A DNA stretch of 7,049 nucleotides from an uncultured bacterium (GTDB lineage Bacteria > Cyanobacteriota > Vampirovibrionia > Gastranaerophilales > Gastranaerophilaceae). The first letter of the stretch is position 1. Each line of letters starts with the position of its first letter. The notes under the pieces are model-generated. The model did not search any database and was not told the origin of the DNA. It saw nothing but the letters and a program-made list of their open reading frames with translations. Made by a program: the position numbers and the translations under genes. This document shows positions 1-6,018 of the stretch, piece after piece. The DNA is taken from the NCBI GenBank assembly GCA_900556295.1, contig USOK01000080.1, forward strand, positions 1 through 7,049, given 5' to 3'.

Positions 1-480
1 TTTAAAAATATAAGGAAGTTTCCACAAATTTTTTGAGCAGAAATTATCTGCAAATGCAAGGAATATGTAATATACTCCGGCAGATAATATGAAAAGAGTG
101 CAGATAATTATTATAGGCAATACTATTATGTGTGTGTAAACATAAGAAAGTATTGCCAGTAAAATTACTATAATTGCATAAATAGCCCAACCAACATTAA
201 GTTTTATCATTCCCCAGATGATGTTTTTGTTAAATTCTTTTATAGAAGGTAATACGCTATTATTTATGTTGTGAATTGCGTTGTGTAAAAATTGCAGGCT
301 GTACAGTCCGATAAGAAATCCGAAAAATAAGTCTATGGGGTTGTCTTTTGCCCTGCCATTCCCAAATTTTATATCGAATGATGTTGACATTACAGTCCAA
401 AGAAAAGCTGTCAATAATAGCCAAATGTGTGCTTTTTTGTTTTCAAAAACTTTTTTATAACTATCAATTATTTCGCTCAT
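1..480 (-). CDS. Multi-pass membrane protein, C-terminus outside window
   Basis: An open frame runs from an ATG at 480 to the window edge with no stop, giving the first 160 residues (begins MSEIIDSYKKVFENKKAHIW). A clear ribosome binding site, GAGGAG, lies at 491-486 on the minus strand. Hydrophobic segments at about residues 19-35, 48-66, 94-116 and 118-143 predict at least four membrane helices, with a short charged cytoplasmic-looking N-terminus and a polar loop at 67-90. I do not recognise the family. The general plan (short N-terminus, paired helices, loop with amphipathic stretch) resembles small integral membrane proteins of DUF4013 type, but this is only a loose impression. It is divergent from prfB and has its own promoter. 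Existence of the gene is well supported; the function is unknown. Confidence 0.85.
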   Translation of the reverse strand, partial: MSEIIDSYKKVFENKKAHIWLLLTAFLWTVMSTSFDIKFGNGRAKDNPIDLFFGFLIGLYSLQFLHNAIHNINNSVLPSIKEFNKNIIWGMIKLNVGWAIYAIIVILLAILSYVYTHIIVLPIIIICTLFILSAGVYYIFLAFADNFCSKNLWKLPYIFK

Positions 481-498
481 AATTTCTCCTCAAACTTT

Positions 499-526
499 AT
501 TATACCAGTTTTTACAGTGATTGCAA
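499..526 (-). promoter_or_regulatory. Extended -10 sigma-70 promoter for the 480..1 membrane gene
   Basis: On the minus strand a TTGCAA -35 (526-521) is followed after 16 bases by TATAAT (504-499), preceded by TG one base upstream (TGGTATAAT), an extended -10. Transcription would start near 492, almost directly at the GAGGAG ribosome binding site, so the leader is very short. A TATAAT on the plus strand at 529-534 could serve prfB in the opposite direction, but I find no convincing -35 for it. Confidence 0.6.
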
Positions 527-570
527 TATATAATCAACTAAATTTTTCTTTTTCGTGTTAAACTTGTTCT

Positions 571-1649
571 ATGGATACAGAAATTAAACAACAATTATCA
601 AACTTAAAAATTAGATTTGAAAAAATAAAGGAGTGTCTTTGACACTACTAAATTAAAGTCAGATTTGCAAGAGTTAGAAGAAGAGATGCAAAAGCCTGAA
701 ATTTGGGCTAATCAGAAAAAGGCATCTGAATTGGGAACTCAAATTCGTGATGTAAAAGATAATCTTGAATTTCTAAAAAAATGGCAAGATGTAATTGATG
801 ATACAGAAACTGCGCTAGAAATTGCAGATGAAGAACTTTTGACAGAGGCTGTTGAACAATTAAATGCTATGGAAAGGGCACTAGAAAAGTTTGAAGTTAA
901 GCAAATGCTAAGCGGAGAATATGATGAAGCAGATGTTATTTTAACGATTAATGCCGGTGCAGGAGGTACGGATGCTCAAGACTGGGCAAGTTTAATGCTC
1001 AGAATGTATATGCGTTGGGCGGAAAGTCATGATTGGAAAGTCGAACTTTTGGATAAATTGGATGGTGATGAAGCCGGAATAAAATCTGCAACAATAAAGA
1101 TTACAGGAAAATTCGCTTATGGCTACGCGAAAGCTGAAAGGAGTTCACAGGCTTGTTAGAATATCTCCTTTCAATGCAAATGGCAAACGTCAAACAAGTT
1201 TTGCTTCAGTAGAAGTTTCTCCAATAATAGAGGATTTTGAAAAAACTATTACAATTCCACCGGAAGATTTGGAAATAGATACAATGCGTTCAGGTGGTGC
1301 AGGCGGGCAGAATGTTAATAAAGTAGAAACAGCAGTCCGAATTTTGCATAAACCTACTGGAATTGTTGTAAAGTGTCAACAGGAGCGTTCTCAGCTTCAG
1401 AATAAAGAAAATGCTATGCAGATTTTGGCATCAAAATTGTTGGCAATTAAGCAAGCTGAACATGAAAAGAAATTGGCAGAATTAAAAGGCGAAAATGTTG
1501 ATATAAATTTTGGTTCTCAAATAAGATCGTATGTATTCCATCCATACAAAATGGTTAAAGATCATAGAACAAATTACGAAGTTGGTAATGTTGATGCAGT
1601 AATGGATGGTGATTTGGATGGCTTTGTAGAGGCATATTTAAGAGGTTAA
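571..1649 (+). CDS. prfB: Peptide chain release factor 2 (RF2), with two frame changes
   Basis: RF2 recognises UGA and UAA stop codons in the ribosomal A site and triggers peptide release. Translation starts at ATG 571 (no obvious Shine-Dalgarno) and gives 23 residues up to TGA 640-642. A +1 shift there continues at GAC 641 with DTTKLKSDLQELEEEMQKPE, the usual helical N-terminal domain. The frame then runs into TAG at 1157-1159. The conserved core GVHRLVRISPF continues only in the next frame, from GGA 1140. Joining 571-639, 641-1138 and 1140-1646 gives about 358 residues against 365 in E. coli. The SPF stop-codon-reading tripeptide is at 1164-1172 and the catalytic GGQ at 1302-1310. Identity is certain. 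Whether a full-length product is made depends on the second shift: a 2-base deletion, a sequence error or recoding. Confidence 0.95.
627..643 (+). promoter_or_regulatory. RF2 programmed +1 frameshift site
   Basis: The site has an internal Shine-Dalgarno-like AAAGGAG (627-633), a 3-base spacer TGT, the slippery codon CTT (637-639), the in-frame stop TGA (640-642) and then C. This matches the E. coli prfB site in order and spacing (AGGGGG, 3 bases, CUU UGA C). When RF2 is scarce, UGA is read slowly and the ribosome slips +1 to UUU-GAC, so RF2 controls its own synthesis. The downstream frame reads directly into the conserved RF2 N-terminal domain. Confidence 0.95.
1136..1142 (+). other. Second, unexpected frame change in prfB
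   Basis: Upstream the frame reads YGYAKAE, ending with GAA 1136-1138. The conserved GVHRLVR block starts at GGA 1140, leaving one unpaired A at 1139. RF2 proteins have one more residue between this E and the GVHR (T in E. coli). The simplest reading is therefore loss of two A residues from an original GAAAAAGGA, which would restore AEKGVHR. Staying in frame gives ERSSQAC and a stop at 1157. Skipping one base instead would give AEGVHR, one residue short. Nearby AAAGGAG resembles the first site's stimulator, but there is no stop codon in the right place for the same mechanism. Confidence 0.85.
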
Positions 1650-1728
1650 TAGTCAAAACTCTTAATTTTTAGTAATATAAAGGCAATTTGTCGTTAAAAA
1701 AATACTTTATATATGGGTAGGTAGAAGT

Positions 1729-2601
1729 ATGTCCATAGATAAAGTGTCATTATCACAATATAACAATTATGGTTATCATCCTCAAAAGAAAAAGGATGAT
1801 GAACTTAATCCTGTCGAAAAAACAGTTGTGAATAGTGTTGCGCCGGCACGTAGACTTTATGATATTCCTGGAATGATTAAAAGCGGGGATACAATTGCCG
1901 CTGCAGGACTTGCAGGTTTGACAATTGTGAGTTTGCCTGAAGATTGCAGAGATTTGAAAGCTGCTTACAATCATTCTGCGTGTGTTTTGAGAAAACGAAA
2001 AATTTCTGCACCTTACAATTACCACAAATATCAGCATGATTTCTCTTTTTTCAGGGGAACACTTTTACACGAAGTAATGAAGCGTGTAAAATCTGACCGA
2101 GGCAAAAAGATTGTTGATAAGTTGTATGGAGCAGATGTAACTCTGTATAATACAAAGTTTGGCAAATGGATTCAGAGCAAACTTGGCATAACTAATGGAA
2201 AAGCTGTTAAATCGTTGGTCAAAAACTTGTATGGTAAAGAGGTTCCGGTACAAGAAATTGTTGTAAAAAAAGATGTTTTAGGCTTAAAAGAACTTACAGG
2301 TAGGGCAATGAAGAGAACATCGCTCCTTGGTGTTGTGTTCATGGGGTTGTTGGAGCTGCCAAAGATTATAAAATCACTTTCTAAAGGAGAGGATGCGCAA
2401 GGAAAAGCAAAATCTTTCGCGAAACAAACTGGAAAATCTTCATTAAATGTTCTTGGTGTAACTGTAGGCATGGGGTATTTAGGCGCAATTGGTGCTAAAA
2501 AATACGGAGCACTCGGTTCATTAGTCGGTATGGGATTAGGTGTAATTGCAGGTGCCGGAACTTCAAAATGGATTCAAAATCAATTTAAATCTAACGATTA
2601 G
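1729..2601 (+). CDS. Lineage-specific protein with glycine-rich hydrophobic segments
   Basis: This encodes 290 residues that I do not recognise. The N-terminus (1-35) is polar and has no signal peptide. Hydrophobic stretches lie at about 54-69, 197-214, 240-256 and 260-277. The last two, separated by KKYG, are very rich in glycine spaced three or four apart, as in glycine-zipper membrane hairpins. The middle (85-195) is basic and soluble-looking. The start ATG is preceded by GGTAGGTAG, a poor Shine-Dalgarno. It follows prfB after 79 bases without a recognisable terminator, so it may be co-transcribed. A weak TTGTCG / TATATG pair near 1688-1715 is not convincing as a promoter. Its last 11 bases overlap the end of a broken pilin gene on the other strand. 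A role at a membrane is inferred from composition only. Confidence 0.8.
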   Translation: MSIDKVSLSQYNNYGYHPQKKKDDELNPVEKTVVNSVAPARRLYDIPGMIKSGDTIAAAGLAGLTIVSLPEDCRDLKAAYNHSACVLRKRKISAPYNYHKYQHDFSFFRGTLLHEVMKRVKSDRGKKIVDKLYGADVTLYNTKFGKWIQSKLGITNGKAVKSLVKNLYGKEVPVQEIVVKKDVLGLKELTGRAMKRTSLLGVVFMGLLELPKIIKSLSKGEDAQGKAKSFAKQTGKSSLNVLGVTVGMGYLGAIGAKKYGALGSLVGMGLGVIAGAGTSKWIQNQFKSND

Positions 2602-2862
2602 TAAAGCCCATATTTATATCCTTTATTTTCACTGAAATTTTTTTAGGTGTTATTGATACAAAATCCCATTCATAGACAAATCCGTTATCTGCTTCAGAAG
2701 TTTTTACTGCTTGTGAAAGAATTGAATATGTATTTTTTTTTATTGGTTTATATTTATAGAAATTTGATAATCTTGGATTAAAGAAGGTAATGTCATGGCT
2801 GCTACAATTCCGACAATTCCTAGTGTTATAAGAACTTCTGCTAAAGTAAAAGCTTGTTTTAT
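2591..2862 (-). pseudogene. Decayed type IV pilin-like / pseudopilin gene
   Basis: On the minus strand, from 2862, the reading is IKQAFTLAEVLITLGIVG followed by IVAAMTLPSLIQDYQ. This is a classical prepilin N-terminus: a methylation motif (F at the cleavage site, E five residues in) and a hydrophobic helix. Three lesions are visible. The expected start codon is ATA (2862-2860) rather than ATG, although AAAGG lies upstream at a suitable distance. The frame ends at TAA 2742-2740 after 40 codons. The typical continuation, YSILSQAVKTSEADNGFVYE, is found in a different frame (shifted by -1 or +2), ending at TAG 2593-2591 inside the neighbouring gene. Related pilin-like proteins are usually well over 100 residues long, so the 3' part is also missing. 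It starts 15 bases after the PHP gene's stop and would have been its downstream neighbour. Confidence 0.85.
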
Positions 2863-2876
2863 CCTGTAATACCTTT

Positions 2877-3509
2877 CTATAATAATTCTTCGCTATGTAG
2901 GTCTGTTCCGCCGGTTTTAATTAAGTTGTATTTGTCAGCAATGTTTTTAACTGTTTCTACGGTGTGGAATTTTATAATTCCTCTGTGACGTCTATATGGA
3001 TAATAAACTTCTATGCCATCAAGTCCGTAAGATATTAATTTTTTCACAAATTTATCTAAACTTATTGCCCAACAGCAGGCAGGGTGCGCAAGAACAGCTA
3101 TTCCTCCGGCATCATGTATTGCTTTAATAAGTTTTTTTATATCTCGTTTTGCAAAAATTCGAACAATATCAAGTTCGGTTTCTTTTTTGTTTTTCGCACA
3201 AAAAGCTTGTAATTCTGTATTGTTAACGTCAATTCCATAAGCCAAAAGATGTAAAAATACGTATCCACACCAAACGTCAAATTCTACAGCTGGAACAAGG
3301 ATTTCATCTTGAATTTGTTTGTGAGCTTCAAATGTATTGTGGTCACAAATTGCAATTTTTTTATAACCTTTTTCTTTGGCTTGGCGGATTATATCAAATG
3401 CGTCTGCTTTCCCATCGGAAAAAGTTGTGTGTATATGTAAATTTACTCTGTTATTTTCAAAATCTTCTTTAGTAAAATTTTTGATTTCATCTTGATACGG
3501 ACTTTTCAC
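2877..3509 (-). CDS. PHP-domain metal-dependent phosphoesterase (TrpH/YciV-like)
   Basis: This encodes 210 residues with the ordered PHP metal-binding motifs: HIHTTFSDG (His25, His27, Asp32), CDHNTF (Asp56, His57), PAVEFD (Glu76), HLLAYGID (His87), LAHP (His142) and GGTDLH (Asp203, His205). The family hydrolyses phosphoesters with two or three metal ions. E. coli YciV (RNase AM) and related enzymes trim 5' ends of RNA or act on nucleotide phosphates; the substrate here cannot be told. The only usable start is GTG at 3509, because an in-frame TGA lies two codons upstream at 3515-3513; no strong Shine-Dalgarno is visible. The protein stops five residues after the last metal motif, whereas YciV-like proteins are nearer 280-290 residues, so the C-terminus may be clipped. 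A pilin remnant follows immediately. Confidence 0.88.
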   Translation of the reverse strand: MKSPYQDEIKNFTKEDFENNRVNLHIHTTFSDGKADAFDIIRQAKEKGYKKIAICDHNTFEAHKQIQDEILVPAVEFDVWCGYVFLHLLAYGIDVNNTELQAFCAKNKKETELDIVRIFAKRDIKKLIKAIHDAGGIAVLAHPACCWAISLDKFVKKLISYGLDGIEVYYPYRRHRGIIKFHTVETVKNIADKYNLIKTGGTDLHSEELL

Positions 3510-3532
3510 TATTCACTTCTCACTATTCACTT
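3505..3532. repeat. 14-bp tandem duplication over the PHP gene start
   Basis: Two adjacent 14-base units, TTCACTATTCACTT (3505-3518) and CTCACTATTCACTT (3519-3532), differ at one base. On the minus strand they read AAGTGAATAGTGA twice. The GTG start codon of the PHP gene (3509-3507) lies inside the first plus-strand unit, and the second unit occupies the place of its ribosome binding site. This looks like slippage or a small dispersed repeat. Confidence 0.8.
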
Positions 3533-3540
3533 AATCATGT

Positions 3541-3563
3541 TTGTACTAAAATAATTGTACAAT
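3541..3563. repeat. Overlapping GTAC palindromes in divergent intergenic region
   Basis: TTGTAC (3541-3546) and GTACAA (3557-3562) form an inverted repeat with a 10-base gap. The second arm lies inside a perfect 10-base palindrome, ATTGTACAAT (3554-3563). The region separates the divergent PHP and membrane-protein genes and must hold promoters for one or both. A TACAAT at 3558-3563 could be a -10 for the plus strand, but no good -35 is seen. An operator is possible; chance is also plausible in AT-rich DNA. Confidence 0.35.
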
Positions 3564-3576
3564 AAAAAGGAGAGTT

Positions 3577-4584
3577 ATGGCGAACAAAAGTGTTTGGTTA
3601 GTATTTTTTGAAGGTATAAAAATTTATGTTTTGAATATTCATAAATTCTTGTTGTATATGGCTTTCCCTGTATTAGGACAGATTGTCGGATTGTTCTTGA
3701 TTTTTGGTTTGACGTTTTGGTTTACGCAGAACATGCAAGATATTGCCGTAAAATATCAATCTTTAAATAATATGTCTACAATGATTACACTAATTGTTGT
3801 TTCGGTAATTCCAGGATTGTTAATATTAATAAAAGCTTTTTGGGATTACTTGGTCGCATTTGTAGCATTGAACTCTATGACAGAAGGTTATATGAATACC
3901 GGAAGAGTGTACGATTTTAAGGCACATAATTCTGTTGCTACTCAAAAGCCTTTTTCTTTTATTGCGATTTGGTTTTTGATTAGTATAATGTCAATTGTGG
4001 GAATAATCCCATTTTTTATGATAATTGGTGCAATATTTTTTGTTTATTTTTGTTTGGTATTTCAAGTATTTACTTTTGAAAACGGACTTTCACCTGTTGG
4101 ATATTTTAGACGCAGTTTAGAATTAGTAAAAGGTAATTTTGCAAGAACTTTTGCATTGATGGCTATTTTAACAATTTTGACATATTGTTTGTTAGTTCAA
4201 GGGCTTGGAGTCCTTTTTGATGCTTTTAATTGGACTAAGATGTTAGAAAAAATGTTTGAAGCTTGGGCATTCACTCTTCCGCTTGAATTAGTAAAAGTTG
4301 TTGACGTTACTCCGGCTATGGTTGGTTCGGCTCTTGTTAAATGTTTGATATCATTTGTTGTTGTTGGTTTTACGATGCCTTTGAGAAGTATTTGTTGGTC
4401 TTTATGGTACAATTGTCTTGCAGAGGATGACAAACCGGCAAGTGCTGTGAAAAAAACTCGTAAACGTTCTATAAAAAAATCTAATGGTGGACAAAAGCCC
4501 GTTGCAAAAACTTTCAAAATAGAAAAACGAGGAATTGATCCTGAAATAATCAGACGTGCGAGATTGGAAGATGACGAGTATTAA
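3577..4584 (+). CDS. Six-helix integral membrane protein with basic cytoplasmic tail
   Basis: This encodes 335 residues. Hydrophobic segments at roughly 23-50, 68-97, 127-147, 148-168, 190-215 and 245-275 predict about six membrane helices. The soluble tail (282-335) is strongly basic at first (KKTRKRSIKKS) and then ends in an acidic cluster (LEDDEY). The stretch GYFRRSLELVKGNFARTFAL before the fifth helix resembles the repeated RS-x-L-x-x-G pattern of DUF975 and GPDPase-type membrane domains. That similarity is from memory and is loose. The start is supported by AAGGAG just upstream of ATG 3577. It is the first gene of an apparent operon: the zinc-ribbon gene begins 2 bases after its stop and rph follows. 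No transport or catalytic motif is visible, so the function is unknown. Confidence 0.85.
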   Translation: MANKSVWLVFFEGIKIYVLNIHKFLLYMAFPVLGQIVGLFLIFGLTFWFTQNMQDIAVKYQSLNNMSTMITLIVVSVIPGLLILIKAFWDYLVAFVALNSMTEGYMNTGRVYDFKAHNSVATQKPFSFIAIWFLISIMSIVGIIPFFMIIGAIFFVYFCLVFQVFTFENGLSPVGYFRRSLELVKGNFARTFALMAILTILTYCLLVQGLGVLFDAFNWTKMLEKMFEAWAFTLPLELVKVVDVTPAMVGSALVKCLISFVVVGFTMPLRSICWSLWYNCLAEDDKPASAVKKTRKRSIKKSNGGQKPVAKTFKIEKRGIDPEIIRRARLEDDEY

Positions 4585-4586
4585 TT

Positions 4587-4817
4587 ATGTTTATCTGTAA
4601 AAATTGTAAATCAGTAGATAAATTTGAATTGATGTTTTCACCGGATTATAGAGGTGAAAAAGTTTTTTTACAGGAGTATAACCAAAATGGTGAAATAGAA
4701 ATTACTGTTGACGGATATAAATTTGTACCGGATTTACAGTTTATGAACGAACATGCTGTATGCAAATATTGCGGTCAAATATATATGTGGGATTACGAAG
4801 TTAATAAGAATCAATAG
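4587..4817 (+). CDS. Small zinc-ribbon-like protein
   Basis: This encodes 76 residues with two CxxC knuckles, CKNC (Cys4, Cys7) at the N-terminus and CKYC (Cys59, Cys62) near the C-terminus. They are separated by about 50 residues that look like beta strands. This is a plausible single zinc site of rubredoxin or zinc-ribbon type. The start lies 2 bases after the TAA of the membrane-protein gene with no clear Shine-Dalgarno of its own, so it is probably translated by coupling. It is followed 21 bases later by rph. I do not recognise the family. A role in RNA or protein binding would be typical of zinc ribbons but is not shown. The length and close spacing make it a convincing real gene. Confidence 0.8.
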   Translation: MFICKNCKSVDKFELMFSPDYRGEKVFLQEYNQNGEIEITVDGYKFVPDLQFMNEHAVCKYCGQIYMWDYEVNKNQ

Positions 4818-4838
4818 AAAATAAATTGAAAGGCAAGT

Positions 4839-5543
4839 ATGAAAAGAGAAAATCGTGCAAATAATGAAATGAGAGAAATAAGATTTACTAAAGATTTCAC
4901 AAAACATGCATTAGGTTCTGTTTTGGTAGAGTTTGGTGATACAAGGGTTATAACAACTGCATCAGTTGAAGAAGTTAAACCGAAATGGATGGATAAAGAA
5001 GATGCCCGAGGATGGGTTACTGCAGAATATTCCCTATTGCCTTCTGCTCCGAATACAAGATGCCAAAGAGAAAGAACAAAGGTGTCAGGTAGAACTCAAG
5101 AAATTCAAAGACTTATTGGCAGAAGTTTGAGAGCTTGTGTTGATCTGACTAAAATGCCTGATTTGACTATAACAATTGATGCTGATGTAATACAAGCTGA
5201 TGGTGGAACAAGAACAGCTAGTATTTGTGGTGGTTTTTTAGCATTAAAAATTGCAGTAGAAAAGTTGTTGGCAAATGAGAAATTAAAAGAAAATCCGATT
5301 ATTGAACCAATAGGTGCAATATCTGCCGGAATTGTTGATGGAGAAGTTCGATTGGATTTGGATTATATTGAAGACTCGCATGCGCAAGTTGATAGTAACA
5401 TTGTCTTAACAAAAAGTGGAAAGATTATAGAGTTCCAAACAACCGCAGAGGGAGCACCTTACGAACAATCTCAGATGATGGAAATTTTTAATACAGCGCA
5501 TGAAGGAATAAAAAAAATAGTTGATATGTATGACAAAGTTTAG
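4839..5543 (+). CDS. rph: Ribonuclease PH
   Basis: RNase PH is a phosphorolytic 3'-to-5' exoribonuclease that trims tRNA precursors and structured RNA 3' ends, releasing nucleoside diphosphates; it works as a hexameric ring. The product has 234 residues, close to E. coli's 238, and aligns throughout: TKHALGSVLVEFGDTRVITT, then GWVTAEYSLLP and GRTQEIQRLIGRSLRA (84-99; the Arg equivalent to E. coli Arg86 is residue 85). The phosphate-binding loop GGTRTAS (122-128) and the catalytic acidic cluster DLDYIEDSHAQVD (Asp179, Asp185) are intact, followed by EFQTTAEGAPY. ATG 4839 is preceded by AAAGG at good spacing. It is the third gene of the operon. A strong promoter for the next genes overlaps its final codons, and no terminator separates them. 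Confidence 0.97.
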   Translation: MKRENRANNEMREIRFTKDFTKHALGSVLVEFGDTRVITTASVEEVKPKWMDKEDARGWVTAEYSLLPSAPNTRCQRERTKVSGRTQEIQRLIGRSLRACVDLTKMPDLTITIDADVIQADGGTRTASICGGFLALKIAVEKLLANEKLKENPIIEPIGAISAGIVDGEVRLDLDYIEDSHAQVDSNIVLTKSGKIIEFQTTAEGAPYEQSQMMEIFNTAHEGIKKIVDMYDKV

Positions 5544-5549
5544 TATAAT
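5521..5549 (+). promoter_or_regulatory. Strong sigma-70 promoter at the end of rph
   Basis: TTGATA (5521-5526, five of six consensus) and a perfect TATAAT (5544-5549) are separated by exactly 17 bases. The -35 lies in the last rph codons and the -10 begins directly after the rph stop. Transcription should start near 5556, giving a leader of about 24 bases with GGAGG (5567-5571) eight bases before ATG 5580. This is the best promoter in the window and suggests high expression of the two small exported proteins. Confidence 0.85.
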
Positions 5550-5579
5550 GTTCGCATAATTAAGATGGAGGCTATAAAA

Positions 5580-6008
5580 ATGAAAAAATTATTAATTGCA
5601 TCATTAACATTAGTAATGATTTCGTCAACTGCAATTGCTGCGACGACTACTGCGAAATCAACAACAACTCAATCAACCTATACAGAACAGTTTATTCAAA
5701 AACATACACAGAGAATAACTGATGCTGAAAAGAAATTGCAAGATAGACAAAAAGCAAATGAAGACGCTTGGAACAAAAAACATGAACAATTAAAAAAAGA
5801 TGCTCAAGCAAGACAAGATGCTTGGAATAAACAAAAAGAACAATTAAAAAAGGATGCTCAAGCAAGACAAGATGCTCGTTTGAAACAGCAACAAGAATGG
5901 AAAAACAAAGTTGAAGCTCAAAAGAAAGCTAATGAAGAAGCTTCAAAAGCAAGACAAAAGAAATTACAAGAAAAAAGAGATTTGTTTAACAAATTGATTT
6001 CAGAATAA
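5580..6008 (+). CDS. Exported Lys/Gln/Ala-rich helical repeat protein
   Basis: This encodes 142 residues. I chose ATG 5580 over the in-frame ATG at 5565 because GGAGG lies at 5567-5571 and the promoter's start site is near 5556. It then begins MKKLLIASLTLVMISSTAIA, a textbook signal peptide with probable cleavage near residue 20 or 21. A Thr/Ser-rich linker (21-35) follows, then a long highly charged helix (about 40-142) without prolines or glycines. It contains an exact 18-residue repeat, DAWNKxxEQLKKDAQARQ, at 62-79 and 80-97. The family is unknown; periplasmic or secreted location is inferred. It forms a unit with the gene that starts 10 bases after its stop, a protein of the same design with a similar end (RDLF here, KDLF there). 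Low-complexity sequence makes homology searches unreliable. Confidence 0.88.
   Translation: MKKLLIASLTLVMISSTAIAATTTAKSTTTQSTYTEQFIQKHTQRITDAEKKLQDRQKANEDAWNKKHEQLKKDAQARQDAWNKQKEQLKKDAQARQDARLKQQQEWKNKVEAQKKANEEASKARQKKLQEKRDLFNKLISE
5763..5870 (+). repeat. Two in-frame tandem copies of a 54-bp unit
   Basis: Units at 5763-5816 and 5817-5870 match at 48 of 54 positions by hand count, with no gaps, and encode 16 of 18 identical residues. Four of the five affected codons differ by a single base and one differs by two, so the duplication is fairly recent or kept uniform. A third, diverged partial copy may begin at GAT 5871 (DARLKQQQEW). Confidence 0.9.
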
Positions 6009-6018
6009 GGAGAACAAT

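Noticed and set aside
665..1159. RF2 read as a separate short protein starting at TTG 665
   Set aside because: The true start is ATG 571 with a programmed frameshift at 637-643. The 665 start has no support, and the frame before it is conserved RF2 sequence back to GAC 641.
1136..1160. Second frame change in prfB as a programmed site of the same type as the first
   Set aside because: Although AAAGGAG recurs, the in-frame stop is 13 bases further on rather than next to a slippery codon. A shift at that stop would lose the conserved GVHRLVR residues, and a shift at GAA would lose one residue compared with homologues.
1119..1649. Independent gene starting at ATG 1119
   Set aside because: Its first seven residues (MATRKLK) are an out-of-frame reading of the upstream RF2 sequence. 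From GVHRLVR on it is the RF2 C-terminal half.
1753..2471. Minus-strand open frames under the 1729-2601 gene
   Set aside because: They overlap a longer plus-strand gene, show no recognisable motif or ribosome site, and read as shadows.
2641..2670. TTTCACTGAAA with a T run as a terminator between the convergent genes
   Set aside because: The arms are five pairs with a one-base loop, which cannot form a stable hairpin.
4197..4517. Minus-strand open frame inside the membrane-protein gene
   Set aside because: It lies antisense within a convincing gene, with no ribosome site or motif.
5565..5579. ATG 5565 as start of the exported protein
   Set aside because: It lies about nine bases after the likely transcription start and has no ribosome site. 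GGAGG at 5567-5571 serves ATG 5580, which begins directly with the signal peptide.
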